Shown here: positions 7,920-17,842 of the stretch, piece after piece | Numbering within the stretch: position 1 is the stretch's first letter | Layout of the letters: the number at the start of each line of letters is the position of its first letter | NCBI GenBank assembly: GCA_018401995.1 | Contig: JAGYJR010000021.1 | Coordinates: 1-34,227 of the forward strand | Reading direction: 5' to 3' | DNA length: 34,227 nt | DNA from: Flavobacterium sp. | GTDB taxonomy: Bacteria > Bacteroidota > Bacteroidia > Flavobacteriales > Flavobacteriaceae | Notes under the pieces: model-generated | Database searches by the model: none | What the model was told of the DNA's origin: nothing | Seen by the model: the letters and a program-made list of their open reading frames with translations, nothing else | Program-made: the position numbers and the translations under genes

Positions 7920-10900
7920 ATGAATCTATCAACCTTAAGTATAAAAAGACCCGTTTTAGCTGTTGTAATGAATTTAGCAATTGTTCTTTTTGGAATAATT
8001 GGATATAATTTTTTAGGCGTTCGGGAATTTCCTTCTATTGACCCTGCACAAATTTCTGTTCGTACCAGTTATACTGGAGCTAATGCAGATATTATTGAAT
8101 CTCAAATAACCGAACCTTTAGAAAAAGTTTTAAATTCTATTGATGGTATTCGAAATATTACTTCTTCTAGTAATCAAGGAAGCAGTATTATAACGATTGA
8201 ATTTAATTTGGACAAAAACCTAGAAGAAGCTGCTAATGATGTAAGAGATAAAGTTTCTCAAGCTATCAGATTATTGCCTCAAGATATCGACTCTCAGCCT
8301 ATTGTCTCAAAAGCCGATGCTAATAGTGATGCTATCATTTCGATGACGGTTCAAAGTAAAACACGAAATTCATTGGAATTAAGTGATTACGCCGAAAATG
8401 TAATTAGCCCAAGAGTGGAATCTATTCCAGGAGTTAGTGGTGTTCAAATATGGGGACAAAAGCGCTATTCAATGCGAATGTGGATTTATCCAGAACGATT
8501 AGCCTCATATGGCGTTACCGTTGGTGATGTTAGAAATGCATTGAACAAACAAAATGTAGAATTACCCTCAGGAAAAATAACTGGAGCAAATACCGAATTA
8601 ACGGTAAAAACAATGGGGAATTTGAGTTCAGCTGAAGAATTTAATAATATTATCATTTATGCTGATGGAGAGCGAACTGTTCGATTTAGTGACATTGGTT
8701 ATGCAGAATTAGGTCCTGAAAATACGGAAACGCAAATGACACAATCTGGAAAACCTCTAGTTGGTGTAGCAATTGTACCTCTTCCTGGTGCGAATTATTT
8801 GGATATTTCGGATGCTTTTTACAAAGAATTTGACCGTTTAAAAAAAGAATTACCAGATGATATTGAACTTAATATTGCAATAGATACAACTGTTTTCGTA
8901 AAAAAATCGGTTGTAGAAGTTGTAGAAACCTTGTTGATTGCAATTGTTTTAGTGGTTTTAGTTATTTACTTCTTTTTCCGAGATTGGGCTATTGCATTTA
9001 GACCATTAATTGACATTCCAGTTTCTTTGATAGCTACATTCTTTATTATGTGGTTGTTAGGTTTTTCAATTAACGTTTTAACTTTATTAGCCATTGTACT
9101 AGCAACAGGTTTAGTAGTTGATGACGGAATTGTTGTAACCGAAAATATCTTTAAAAAAGTAGAAGAAGGTATGTCCCCTATCGAAGCAGCAGTTAAAGGT
9201 TCAAATGAAATTTTCTTTGCCGTAATTTCCATATCAGTAACTCTAGCTGCAGTATTCTTACCTGTAATTTTTTTAGAAGGATTCGTTGGCCGACTCTTTC
9301 GAGAGTTTGGTGTGGTTATCGGTGCTGCGGTATTGATATCTGCTTTTGTTTCGTTAACATTAACGCCAATGCTAAATGCGTATTTGATGAAACCTGGCAA
9401 ACAAAAAGAATCAAAATTTTACCAATTAACAGAACCGTATTTCAAACAAATGAATACGTCTTATAAAGAAGCTTTGGTTCGTTTCTTAAGCAGAAAATGG
9501 TTGAGTTTCCCAATAATTGGGATTTGTTTTGCCATGATAGCTTTATTTTTTAGTATTTTACCTAAAGAAACTGCTCCATTGGACGATCGTAGCGGATTTG
9601 TAATGCGAATGAATACACCTGAAGGTTCTTCTTATGAATACACTGATCGTTTCATGCAAGAAATTTCTAAATTAGTAGACGATTCCATTCCTGAAAAACA
9701 AGTAAGTTTAGTAATTTCTTCCCCTGGCTTTGGTGGAACAGCTTCTGTTAATAGTGGTTTCGTAAGAATTTCACTCAAAGAAGCGGAAGATAGAGAACGT
9801 TCTCAAAAAGAAATAGCAGACGATTTATCGAATTGGGTAAAGCAATATCCTAATGCTAAGACATCTATTATACAGCAACCAACTATTGCAGTAAGTCGCA
9901 GAGGTGGACTACCGATTCAATATGTAATTCAAGCAAAAAATTTCGAAAAATTGGAAGAAAAAATTCCCGTTTTCATGGAAGAAGTTAGTAAAGATGAAAC
10001 TTTTTCAATGTCAGATGTTAACTTGAAATTCAATAAGCCTGAAATCAATGTTACTATTGATCGTGAAAAAGCTGAAAGTTTAGGAATTTCGGTTTTAGAT
10101 GTGGCGCAAACGTTACAATTATCTTTGAGCGGACAACGTTTTGGTTATTTTATGATGAATGGTAAACAATATCAAGTTATTGGACAATACCAAAAAGAAG
10201 GTCGTGATGCTCCACTAGATTTAACATCGATGTTTGTAAGAAACAATAAAGGTGATTTGATTCAAATGGACAATGTAGTTTCCATTGAAGAAAAAAGTAA
10301 TCCGCCGCAGTTGTATCACAATAATCGTTACATGTCGGCAACAGTTTCTGCTGGCTTAGCTCCTGGAAAAAGCATGAATGACGGTATAAATGCCATGAAC
10401 GCTATTAAAGAACGTGTTTTAGACGATAGTTTTACCGTAGATTTAGCAGGTGAATCGCGTGATTTCGTTGAAAGTAGTTCCAATACGGCTTTTGCTTTTG
10501 GATTGGCTTTACTTTTAATTTTCTTGATATTAGCAGCTCAATTTGAAAGTTTTGTTGACCCATTAATCATTATTTTAACTGTACCAATGGCTGTTGCTGG
10601 AGCGTTATTTTCACTTTGGTTATTTGGTCAAACTTGGAATATCTTTAGTCAAATTGGAACTATTATGTTGATTGGTTTAGTAACCAAAAACGGAATTTTG
10701 ATAGTAGAATTTGCGAACCAACTCCGAGAACAAGGAAAAACCAAATACGACGCCATTGTTGAAGCATCCGAATCACGTTTACGACCAATTTTAATGACGA
10801 GTTTAACGGTTGCACTTGGTGCTTTACCTATTGCGCTTTCATTAGGAGCTGCTTCAGTAAGTAGAATGGGAATGGGTGTAGTAATTGTAGGTGGAACTTT

Positions 10901-11012
10901 GTTTTCGTTGATATTAACACTATATGTAATTCCAGCATTCTATTTAATGTGGTCTAAGCAACGTAAACACCGACCAGAATTTGATAACTTAGAAGCTTTC
11001 GAAAAAGAATAA
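7920..11012 (+). CDS. RND efflux pump inner-membrane transporter (HAE1/AcrB family)
   Basis: A 1030-residue proton-driven resistance-nodulation-division transporter of typical AcrB-family length. It opens with the characteristic LSIKRPVLAVVMNLAIVLFG first helix and a large periplasmic porter domain. Next is a block of helices containing LATGLVVDDGIVVTENI, whose adjacent aspartates are the proton-relay pair. A second periplasmic domain and a second helix block follow, the latter with GLVTKNGILIVEFANQ, whose lysine completes the relay. Substrates cannot be predicted: drugs, bile-like compounds or metabolites are all possible, but the metal-specific residues of CusA-type pumps are not evident. 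It lies between the adaptor and TolC genes; the TolC start is 2 bases past its stop. Confidence 0.96.
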   Translation: MNLSTLSIKRPVLAVVMNLAIVLFGIIGYNFLGVREFPSIDPAQISVRTSYTGANADIIESQITEPLEKVLNSIDGIRNITSSSNQGSSIITIEFNLDKNLEEAANDVRDKVSQAIRLLPQDIDSQPIVSKADANSDAIISMTVQSKTRNSLELSDYAENVISPRVESIPGVSGVQIWGQKRYSMRMWIYPERLASYGVTVGDVRNALNKQNVELPSGKITGANTELTVKTMGNLSSAEEFNNIIIYADGERTVRFSDIGYAELGPENTETQMTQSGKPLVGVAIVPLPGANYLDISDAFYKEFDRLKKELPDDIELNIAIDTTVFVKKSVVEVVETLLIAIVLVVLVIYFFFRDWAIAFRPLIDIPVSLIATFFIMWLLGFSINVLTLLAIVLATGLVVDDGIVVTENIFKKVEEGMSPIEAAVKGSNEIFFAVISISVTLAAVFLPVIFLEGFVGRLFREFGVVIGAAVLISAFVSLTLTPMLNAYLMKPGKQKESKFYQLTEPYFKQMNTSYKEALVRFLSRKWLSFPIIGICFAMIALFFSILPKETAPLDDRSGFVMRMNTPEGSSYEYTDRFMQEISKLVDDSIPEKQVSLVISSPGFGGTASVNSGFVRISLKEAEDRERSQKEIADDLSNWVKQYPNAKTSIIQQPTIAVSRRGGLPIQYVIQAKNFEKLEEKIPVFMEEVSKDETFSMSDVNLKFNKPEINVTIDREKAESLGISVLDVAQTLQLSLSGQRFGYFMMNGKQYQVIGQYQKEGRDAPLDLTSMFVRNNKGDLIQMDNVVSIEEKSNPPQLYHNNRYMSATVSAGLAPGKSMNDGINAMNAIKERVLDDSFTVDLAGESRDFVESSSNTAFAFGLALLLIFLILAAQFESFVDPLIIILTVPMAVAGALFSLWLFGQTWNIFSQIGTIMLIGLVTKNGILIVEFANQLREQGKTKYDAIVEASESRLRPILMTSLTVALGALPIALSLGAASVSRMGMGVVIVGGTLFSLILTLYVIPAFYLMWSKQRKHRPEFDNLEAFEKE

Positions 11013-11014
11013 TT

Positions 11015-12319
11015 ATGCAACGTTTATTTCAATATATCATCCTATTATTTCTAATCCAATGGAGTGCTAATGCACAAACTTTGACATTGGAACAAGCCAT
11101 TCAATTGGCGCTTGAAAACAATTATGACATCAAGATTGCAAAAAACAATTTAAAAATAGATGAAAGAAACAACACGATTGGTAATGCTGGTATGTTGCCA
11201 ATAGTTAATGCCAATATCAATAATAATAACACATTAAACACCATCAATTTAACACAAGCTGATGGTAATGAAAGAGAATTAGAAGGTGTTCGCAACTTCA
11301 ACTTGAACTACGGAGTTGGTTTAGACTGGACTATTTTTGATGGTTTCAGAATGTTTGCTAGAAAAGAACAACTAAAAACATTAGAAGAACAAGGGAAAGC
11401 AGAACTTAAATTAGCCATTTTAACGAAAGTTGGCGATGTTTATGCAACGTATTTCGAACTAGTCCAACAACAATTGCAAATTGCTGCACTAGATACCGCT
11501 ATTGTAGTTTCAAAAGAGCGACTAAAAACAGCTGAAAATCGCTATTCAATTGGAAAAGCCTCTAAATTAGAAATGCTGAATGCAAAAGTGGATTTGAATA
11601 CAGATATCAGTATACAATTGAAACAACAAGAATTACTTAAACAAACCAAAATTAAGTTGAATGAAATATTAGCCAGAGATTTAGATATAGAATTTCAAGT
11701 TACAAATGCGATTACTATTGATGAACAACTTAATTTTGAAGAATTACAAACCAATGTTGAAAATCAAAATCCACAATTGCAAGCGCAAGTATTAGCAAAA
11801 CGTGTTGCCGAACTCCAACTAAAACAAACTAAAGCCAATCGTTATCCGAATGTACAAATCAATACGGCTTATAATTTTACCCGTTCCGAATCGCCTTTTG
11901 GTTTCATTACGCAATCGTATGGTCGTGGTTTTGCTTACGGATTTACAGCTTCTGTTCCTGTTTTCAATGGTTTCAATCAAAATAGAAATGAAAAAGTAGC
12001 TCAATTAGAAGTAGAAAATGCTCAATTTCAATTGGAACAACAAAAAATGAATATTTCTGCTCAATTAAATAGCGCTTATGCTAGTTTTCAAACCAATTTG
12101 CAATTAATAAAAGTGGAAGAAACCAATTTAGAAATAGCAAGAGAAAATTTAGATATTACTTTGGCAAAATTTAAAATTGGAACTATTACTACTATTGAAT
12201 TTAGAACGGCACAACAAAATTATTTGGATGCTTCAGTTCGTTATGCCAATGCGCAATATTTAGCAAAATTGACAGAAATTAATTTGAAAGAATTGGCAGG
12301 AAGTTTATCATTGGAATAA
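11015..12319 (+). CDS. TolC family outer-membrane efflux protein
   Basis: The outer-membrane channel of the pump encoded just upstream. The 434-residue precursor has a signal peptide (MQRLFQYIILLFLIQWSANA, cleavage probably before QTLTLEQ). Two outer-membrane-efflux repeats follow, each beginning with the LTLEQAIQLALENNYDIKIAKNNL type of helix, with long heptad-rich helices and beta segments such as FNLNYGVGLDWTIFDGF and YGFTASVPVFNGF, which are typical barrel strands preceding a GF turn. The ATG is separated from the pump stop by only 2 bases, which implies translational coupling and stoichiometric expression. No lipobox is present. Confidence 0.94.
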   Translation: MQRLFQYIILLFLIQWSANAQTLTLEQAIQLALENNYDIKIAKNNLKIDERNNTIGNAGMLPIVNANINNNNTLNTINLTQADGNERELEGVRNFNLNYGVGLDWTIFDGFRMFARKEQLKTLEEQGKAELKLAILTKVGDVYATYFELVQQQLQIAALDTAIVVSKERLKTAENRYSIGKASKLEMLNAKVDLNTDISIQLKQQELLKQTKIKLNEILARDLDIEFQVTNAITIDEQLNFEELQTNVENQNPQLQAQVLAKRVAELQLKQTKANRYPNVQINTAYNFTRSESPFGFITQSYGRGFAYGFTASVPVFNGFNQNRNEKVAQLEVENAQFQLEQQKMNISAQLNSAYASFQTNLQLIKVEETNLEIARENLDITLAKFKIGTITTIEFRTAQQNYLDASVRYANAQYLAKLTEINLKELAGSLSLE

Positions 12320-12353
12320 TTTCTTACTTTTACATTCCAATTTTAGCTGTTTT

Positions 12354-13217
12354 ATGATTCAATACAATCCCAAAGACTGGATTACCTTTATTTTTAGATT
12401 TCACAAATCGGATACGTTTCGTCAATTGTTTCCTATGATGATTTTTATTGGGTTATATTCCTATGGCGTTGGCTATTTGGAAATGGAATATTGGAAATTA
12501 TCCGAAAATAGCTTTGTAAAAAACATTACCATCATGCATAATATGCTGGGTTTTGTGATTTCATTGCTTTTGGTTTTTAGAACCAATACTGCTTATGATC
12601 GTTGGTGGGAAGGCAGAAAACTTTGGGGTGAACTAGTCAACAATAGTCGAAATTTGGCATTAAAATTAAGCGTTATGCTCAAAGATGAGCATGATAGAAA
12701 CTATTTTAAAAAGTTAATTCCAAGTTATTCCTCTGTTTTACAAAAGCATTTGGCTAATGATGATACAGCAAAAGTATTATTTGAAGGTTTAGTTTTGGAA
12801 ATTGACCAATACAAACACAAACCCAATCAAGTAGCTAAAATGCTATATCAAAAAATTCAAGATTTATTTGAACAAGGTAAAATTTCTGGTGATCAATTGC
12901 TTGTTTTGAATCAAGAATTAATTTCATTTACCAATATTTGTGGTGCTTGCGAACGTATTAAAAATACGCCTATTCCCTACTCTTATAGTGCGTTCATTAA
13001 GAAATTTATTTTCTTTTACATAATGACATTACCATTTGGTTATGTATTTAGTTTAGGTTACTATGTAATTCCTGTTGTGGTGTTTATCTTTTATGTGCTG
13101 GCAAGTTTGGAATTAATTGCTGAAGAAATCGAAGATCCATTTGGTTACGATGCTAATGATTTGCCAACAGATAAAATTGCTGCTAATATCAAAAAACACG
13201 TAGAAGAGATTCTTTAA
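12354..13217 (+). CDS. Bestrophin family ion channel-like protein
   Basis: A 287-residue integral membrane protein of the bacterial bestrophin (YneE/UPF0187) family, whose characterised members form pentameric ion channels. Recognition rests on the N-terminal MIQYNPKDWITFIFRF, the hydrophobic segment with NMLGFVISLLLVFRTNTAYDRWWEGR (positions about 62-88, quoted in part) and LWGELVNNSRNLA. The C-terminal half has PFGYVFSLGYYVIP, LELIAEEIEDPFGYDANDLP and a final helix with KIAANIKKHVEEIL. The acidic EEIEDPFG segment is the family's conserved C-terminal signature. It starts 34 bases after the TolC gene on the same strand and might be read through from the efflux operon, but a functional link is not evident. 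Confidence 0.92.
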   Translation: MIQYNPKDWITFIFRFHKSDTFRQLFPMMIFIGLYSYGVGYLEMEYWKLSENSFVKNITIMHNMLGFVISLLLVFRTNTAYDRWWEGRKLWGELVNNSRNLALKLSVMLKDEHDRNYFKKLIPSYSSVLQKHLANDDTAKVLFEGLVLEIDQYKHKPNQVAKMLYQKIQDLFEQGKISGDQLLVLNQELISFTNICGACERIKNTPIPYSYSAFIKKFIFFYIMTLPFGYVFSLGYYVIPVVVFIFYVLASLELIAEEIEDPFGYDANDLPTDKIAANIKKHVEEIL

Positions 13218-13267
13218 AAGAAATCGATTTTTCTAAATTCTATTTTCAATTTTCTAAATTTTAAAAG

Positions 13268-13275
13268 TATCTTTG
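13268..13275 (+). promoter_or_regulatory. -7 box of the pheT promoter
   Basis: TATCTTTG is an exact TAnnTTTG match 22 bases before the pheT ATG in an otherwise AT-only spacer. The -33 region is T-rich but lacks an exact TTTG. Confidence 0.5.
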
Positions 13276-13297
13276 CAAACTTAAAATTCGATACAAA

Positions 13298-15727
13298 ATG
13301 CGTATTTCATACAATTGGTTAAAACAATTTATTAAAATCGATTTGGCTGTAGAAGAAACAGCTGATTTACTTACCGATTTAGGTTTAGAAGTTGAAGGTG
13401 TTGATAAATATGAAAGCTTAAAAGGTGGTTTACAAGGCGTTGTTGTTGGACACGTGCTAACTTGTGAAAAACATCCAGATGCCGACAAACTTAAAATCAC
13501 TACGGTTGATTTAGGCGATGGAAATGCTCCTGTGCAAATCGTTTGTGGTGCCCCAAATGTAGCGGCTGGACAAAAAGTTCCTGTTGCGACTATTGGTACC
13601 AAGGTATTTGATAAAGAAGGAAACGCATTTGAAATAAAAAAAGGTAAAATTCGCGGACAAGAAAGCCACGGAATGATTTGTGCTGAAGACGAATTAGGTC
13701 TAGGAAGCAATCATGATGGTATTATGATTTTAGCTAACAATTTGAAACCTGGGACACCAGCAGCAAAAATTTTTGAAGTAGAAAACGACGAAGTTTTTGA
13801 AATTGGTTTAACGCCAAATCGTGCAGATGCAATGTCGCATTTAGGTGTAGCTCGTGATTTAAAAGCAGGATTTTCTCAAAAAGGAAAAAATTTCGAGTTA
13901 ATTACGCCTTCAGTTAGTAATTTTAAAGTCGATAAGCGTACCCTGAAAATCGATGTTTCTGTTGAAAACGAAAAATTAGCACCTAGATATTGTGGTGTTA
14001 CAGTTTCTGGAGTTACAGTAAAACCTTCTCCTTCATGGTTACAAAATCGTTTAAAAGCAATTGGTTTAACGCCAAAGAACAATATTGTTGATGTTACCAA
14101 TTATGTGTTACATGAATTAGGTCAGCCACTTCATGCTTTTGATGCCAACCAAATTAAAGGCGGAAAAGTTATTGTAAAAACAGTTAAAGCTGGAACTAAA
14201 TTCACGACACTTGATGAAGTCGAAAGAACTTTAGATGCTGAAGATTTAATGATTTGCCATGCAGAAGGTCCAATGTGTATTGCAGGCGTTTTTGGTGGAA
14301 AAGATTCTGGAGTAACCGAAAATACACAAGCTATCTTTTTAGAAAGCGCTTATTTTAATCCAGTAAGTATTAGAAAAACTGCCAAACGTCATACATTAAG
14401 TACGGATGCTTCCTTCCGTTTTGAAAGAGGAATTGATCCAAATATTACAGAATATGCTTTAAAACGTGCGGCATTATTAATTCAAGAAGTTGCAGGTGGC
14501 GAAATCACTTCGGATATAACCGATATTTACCCAAAAAAGATTGAAGATTTCCAAGTATTTTTGAATTTCAATAACGTAACCAAAATTATTGGTGAAGAAA
14601 TTCCAAAAGAAACGATTAAGAAGATTTTAGTTTCATTAGAAATGAAGATCAATAATATTACCGATGCAGGAATTGGTCTAATTATTCCAGCCTATCGCGT
14701 GGATGTACAAAGAGAAATTGATGTTATTGAAGATATTTTACGTGTTTACGGCTATAATAATATTGCTATTCCAAAGAAATTAAACGCTACCATTGCTAAT
14801 TCTTCAAGAACAGAAGAATACAAAGTGCAAAATATCGTTGCCAACCAATTGTGTGCTTTAGGTTTCAATGAAATGATGGCGAATTCGTTAACAACTCCTG
14901 ATTATGTGAAGCTTTCTGAAAACTTAAAAGAAGAGTTCAACGTAGTCATGTTAAATCCGTTAAGCAATGATTTATCAGCTATGCGTCAATCGTTGTTGTT
15001 TTCTGGATTAGAAGCTGTTTCATTCAATATAAACCGTAGAAAAAGTGATTTAAAATTGTTTGAATTTGGTAAAACCTACCACAAAATGCCTTCGGGTTAT
15101 GATGAAATCAAGCATTTATCTTTGTTTTTAACAGGGAATCGCAAAGAGGAAAGTTGGACCCAATCCAATCAAAAATCAGATTTCTTCTTGTTTAGAGGTT
15201 ATATCAATACCATTTTAAGTCGATTAGGAATTGATACAAAAGTTATGGTACTTCCTGTTGAAAGTGATGTTTTCGCTGAAGGAATTGCGTTAGCTATTGG
15301 TAAAGAAATCATTGTTGAATTAGGAACCATCAAAAAAGGAATTCTAAAACATTTTGATATCAAGCAAGAAGTTCTATTTGCTGATTTCTATTGGGGACGC
15401 ATTCAAAAATATGTAAGTACCAAAATTAAGTTTACTGATATTCCAAAATACCCTGAAGTTCGTAGAGATTTAGCTTTATTACTTGACGAATCGGTACCTT
15501 TTGAAAAAGTGTATCAAATTGCCAAACAAACAGAAAAATCATTATTGAAAGAAATCAATTTGTTTGATGTATACCAAGGCAAAAACTTACCAGAAGGTAA
15601 AAAATCGTATGCCGTAAGTTTTACGCTCCAAGATACAACTAAAACTCTTACCGATGCTAAAATTGACAAAACCATGAGCAAGTTACAAGGTAATTTTGAA
15701 AAAGAACTTGGCGCAACATTAAGATAA
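13298..15727 (+). CDS. pheT: Phenylalanine-tRNA ligase beta subunit
   Basis: PheT pairs with PheS (not in this window) to form the heterotetramer that charges tRNA-Phe in the cytoplasm. At 809 residues it has normal length and the full bacterial domain order. An N-terminal MRISYNWLKQFIKID segment is followed by an EMAP-like tRNA-binding domain (about 40-150, GVVVGHVLTCEKHPDADKL). The B3/B4 editing region follows (about 210-370, with HAFDANQIKGGK and CIAGVFGGKDSGV), then B5 (about 405-475, ending DVIEDILRVYGYNNI), the catalytic-like core and a C-terminal anticodon-binding ferredoxin-like domain (about 715-808, from FTDIPKYPEVRRDLALL). pheS is not adjacent, which is usual for Bacteroidetes. A clear hairpin follows the stop. 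Confidence 0.97.
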   Translation: MRISYNWLKQFIKIDLAVEETADLLTDLGLEVEGVDKYESLKGGLQGVVVGHVLTCEKHPDADKLKITTVDLGDGNAPVQIVCGAPNVAAGQKVPVATIGTKVFDKEGNAFEIKKGKIRGQESHGMICAEDELGLGSNHDGIMILANNLKPGTPAAKIFEVENDEVFEIGLTPNRADAMSHLGVARDLKAGFSQKGKNFELITPSVSNFKVDKRTLKIDVSVENEKLAPRYCGVTVSGVTVKPSPSWLQNRLKAIGLTPKNNIVDVTNYVLHELGQPLHAFDANQIKGGKVIVKTVKAGTKFTTLDEVERTLDAEDLMICHAEGPMCIAGVFGGKDSGVTENTQAIFLESAYFNPVSIRKTAKRHTLSTDASFRFERGIDPNITEYALKRAALLIQEVAGGEITSDITDIYPKKIEDFQVFLNFNNVTKIIGEEIPKETIKKILVSLEMKINNITDAGIGLIIPAYRVDVQREIDVIEDILRVYGYNNIAIPKKLNATIANSSRTEEYKVQNIVANQLCALGFNEMMANSLTTPDYVKLSENLKEEFNVVMLNPLSNDLSAMRQSLLFSGLEAVSFNINRRKSDLKLFEFGKTYHKMPSGYDEIKHLSLFLTGNRKEESWTQSNQKSDFFLFRGYINTILSRLGIDTKVMVLPVESDVFAEGIALAIGKEIIVELGTIKKGILKHFDIKQEVLFADFYWGRIQKYVSTKIKFTDIPKYPEVRRDLALLLDESVPFEKVYQIAKQTEKSLLKEINLFDVYQGKNLPEGKKSYAVSFTLQDTTKTLTDAKIDKTMSKLQGNFEKELGATLR

Positions 15728-15737
15728 AATCAAATAT

Positions 15738-15761
15738 AACAGGCTCTATAAAGAGCCTGTT
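15738..15761. terminator. Bidirectional hairpin terminator between pheT and DUF1697
   Basis: AACAGGCTCT (15738-15747) and AGAGCCTGTT (15752-15761) form a perfect 10-bp stem with a 4-nt loop. It lies between two convergent genes and can serve both, though its T tract is short. Confidence 0.8.
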
Positions 15762-15777
15762 TATCAAATAAATTTCA

Positions 15778-16320
15778 TTATACCTCATACATTTCTAATA
15801 ATTTTGTAATTGTATTCCAATTTCGAATAGTTGCAATTAAATTTAATTTCTTTTCAATATATTTTTGATCTAATCTTGTTTTTCCTGCACCAACAGCATA
15901 TTTGATGAAAATTTTATTGGCATCTATAACCGCTTCATCTGGCTTAAACTGACTGATTTTCAAATCATTTATAGCACTTCCTTGCAATTCTTTGGAAAGA
16001 AAAGCAACGTATAATTTCTTTAAATCACAATCTTTTTCTTTATCATAAGGATTCTTCTGAAAACAAGCTTCTAAATCTTCCTTACCTATTACTACGACTG
16101 GTACTTCTAAACCTAAAGCTTTAAAAATTTCTTGCTTAATTTTAAACCCAACACTTGCACCATTTGTTTCTTCGGAATCCACAAAAACATTTCCCGATTG
16201 AATATACGTTCGAACATTCTGAAATCCAGCATTTTCTAATACGGTTTTCAAAACATCCATTTTGATCATGTTGTGTCCGGAAACGTTAATGCCTCTCAAA
16301 AGTGCTAAATGTGTCTTCAT
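15778..16320 (-). CDS. DUF1697 domain-containing protein
   Basis: A 180-residue soluble protein that matches the DUF1697 family over its whole length. Family hallmarks are the opening ALLRGINVSGHNMIKMDVL, then TYIQSGNVFVDSEE, and the closing ATIRNWNTITKLLEMYE. The family occurs widely in bacteria as stand-alone genes; its biochemical function is unknown. The start at 16320 is an ATG with an exact minus-strand TAACTTTG box (16341-16348) 20 bases upstream. It converges on pheT and diverges from the SLC13 gene; neither neighbour suggests a role. Confidence 0.9.
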   Translation of the reverse strand: MKTHLALLRGINVSGHNMIKMDVLKTVLENAGFQNVRTYIQSGNVFVDSEETNGASVGFKIKQEIFKALGLEVPVVVIGKEDLEACFQKNPYDKEKDCDLKKLYVAFLSKELQGSAINDLKISQFKPDEAVIDANKIFIKYAVGAGKTRLDQKYIEKKLNLIATIRNWNTITKLLEMYEV

Positions 16321-16340
16321 AAATTCCTTTTTAGTGGTTA

Positions 16341-16348
16341 CAAAGTTA
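16341..16348 (-). promoter_or_regulatory. -7 box for the DUF1697 gene
   Basis: On the minus strand this reads TAACTTTG, an exact TAnnTTTG match, 20 bases before the DUF1697 start. Confidence 0.45.
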
Positions 16349-16389
16349 CTTTTAATTCCAACGGATTAGGGTCAAATTACGAAAAAACT

Positions 16390-16397
16390 TATATTTG
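16390..16397 (+). promoter_or_regulatory. -7 box for the SLC13 transporter gene
   Basis: TATATTTG, an exact TAnnTTTG match, lies 14 bases before the ATG at 16412. It is arranged divergently with the DUF1697 box about 40 bases away. No clear -33 element was found. Confidence 0.5.
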
Positions 16398-16411
16398 TTG
16401 AAAAAGTAAAC

Positions 16412-17842
16412 ATGTCTGATTCTAGGAATTATTCGCTCAAACAACTGACTCGAATGCAGCTTCGTGTAGCAAGACAAAGTAGAACTATTCTATTTTTAGC
16501 TTCTGCAATAACTGCAATTCTGTTAACTTTTTTTCTAAGAGATAGTAATTTTACGAACACGCAGGATTATGTTTTGTTTCTCTTGTTTTTTGCGATTGGA
16601 CTTTGGATTACAGAGGCAATTCCTCCTTTTGCTGTTGGGATTCTTATTGTTGGCTTCTTAGTTTTTACCATTGGAAACGAAAACACTATGGATGCCAAAC
16701 GCTACGTTCAAACGTGGTCTGATGGTGTAATTTGGCTCTTTTTAGGTGGATTTTTCTTAGCAGAAGGCATGAAGAAAACCAAAATGGATTTTCAATTACT
16801 ACAACTTGCCGCTCCAAAATTTGGAAATCAAGCACAAAATATTGTTTTAGGTTTAATGATGATTACAGCAGTTTTATCAATGTTGATGAGTAATACAGCT
16901 ACAACTGCTATGATGATTGCTACTGTAACACCCCTACTTGCTTCTGTTGGCAAAGAAAGTCCAATTAGTAAAGTTTTACTTTTGGGAATTCCGTCGGCTG
17001 CGGCTATTGGCGGAATGGGAACAATTATTGGTTCGGCTCCTAATGCAATTGCGGTTGGTGCTTTAGAAACCATTAATATTAAAGTAAGTTTCTTCGAATG
17101 GATGCTTATTGGTGTTCCGGTAGCTTTGTTCCTAACCTATTTGTTTTGGAAACTCCTTATAAAAAAATATAAAATCAAAGGCGAAACTTTATCGTTAGAC
17201 TTTCTAAATACAACAGAAGAAGTTTCCGAATTTGCCACAGAAGAACGAATAAAAAAACGTATTGTTACTTTGGTTTTAGCAACAACTTTATTGCTTTGGC
17301 TTACTTCCCAATGGACAAAAATTCCTGTTGCAGCAGTTTCAGGAATTCCGATTGTAGCTTTAACTATGCTCGGAATTATTGATGCTGATGATGTTAGAGC
17401 GCTACCTTGGGATACTTTAATGCTCGTTGCTGGAGGTTTGGCTTTAGGATTAGCCATTCAAGAACAAGGTATTGCAGAATATTTTGTTTCTAAAATCAGT
17501 AATTTTGAAGTGAACGCTTACCTATTGCTACTCATTTTTGCTTTAGCCAGTACATTATTTTCCAATTTCATGAGCAATACAGCTGCCACAACTATTTTAA
17601 TTCCAATAGCCATTTCACTTTTAGCCTTAACCCCTGAATTTGCTCCAGAAGTCTTTCCAATTGTTATTGGTTTATGTGCTTCATGTGCTTTATTACTTCC
17701 TGTTTCTACACCACCAAACGCTATAGCATTTAGCACAGGAATGCTGAAACAAGCTGATTTCAGATTAGGCGGAATTTTTATTGGTTTGGTTGGACCAATT
17801 GTTATTATCCTTTGGACAATACTGCTGTTGTTTTTGTTCTAG
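16412..17842 (+). CDS. SLC13 (DASS) family sodium-coupled anion/dicarboxylate transporter
   Basis: A 476-residue inner-membrane transporter with about 11-12 hydrophobic segments. The two inverted halves each carry the sodium/substrate-binding SNT motif of the divalent-anion:sodium symporter family: LMSNTATTAMM in the first half and FMSNTAATTIL in the second. GGMGTIIGSAPNAIAVG and LLPVSTPPNAIAFSTG fit the substrate-side motifs. DASS members carry C4-dicarboxylates, citrate or sulfate; the substrate here is undetermined. The N-terminal 30 residues are polar and basic and probably cytoplasmic. Its last 78 bases overlap the 3' end of the convergent gene on the other strand. Confidence 0.93.
   Translation: MSDSRNYSLKQLTRMQLRVARQSRTILFLASAITAILLTFFLRDSNFTNTQDYVLFLLFFAIGLWITEAIPPFAVGILIVGFLVFTIGNENTMDAKRYVQTWSDGVIWLFLGGFFLAEGMKKTKMDFQLLQLAAPKFGNQAQNIVLGLMMITAVLSMLMSNTATTAMMIATVTPLLASVGKESPISKVLLLGIPSAAAIGGMGTIIGSAPNAIAVGALETINIKVSFFEWMLIGVPVALFLTYLFWKLLIKKYKIKGETLSLDFLNTTEEVSEFATEERIKKRIVTLVLATTLLLWLTSQWTKIPVAAVSGIPIVALTMLGIIDADDVRALPWDTLMLVAGGLALGLAIQEQGIAEYFVSKISNFEVNAYLLLLIFALASTLFSNFMSNTAATTILIPIAISLLALTPEFAPEVFPIVIGLCASCALLLPVSTPPNAIAFSTGMLKQADFRLGGIFIGLVGPIVIILWTILLLFLF

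Noticed and set aside
8966..9400. Open frame of 144 codons on the minus strand inside the RND pump gene
   Set aside because: It is antisense to well-conserved transporter helices and low-complexity in S, T, K and I, as expected for the complement of membrane-helix codons. No start context or neighbour supports it.
13261..13710. Open frame of 149 codons on the minus strand at the pheT start
   Set aside because: It covers the pheT promoter and the conserved tRNA-binding domain in antisense; composition is S/P/T-rich with no recognisable fold.
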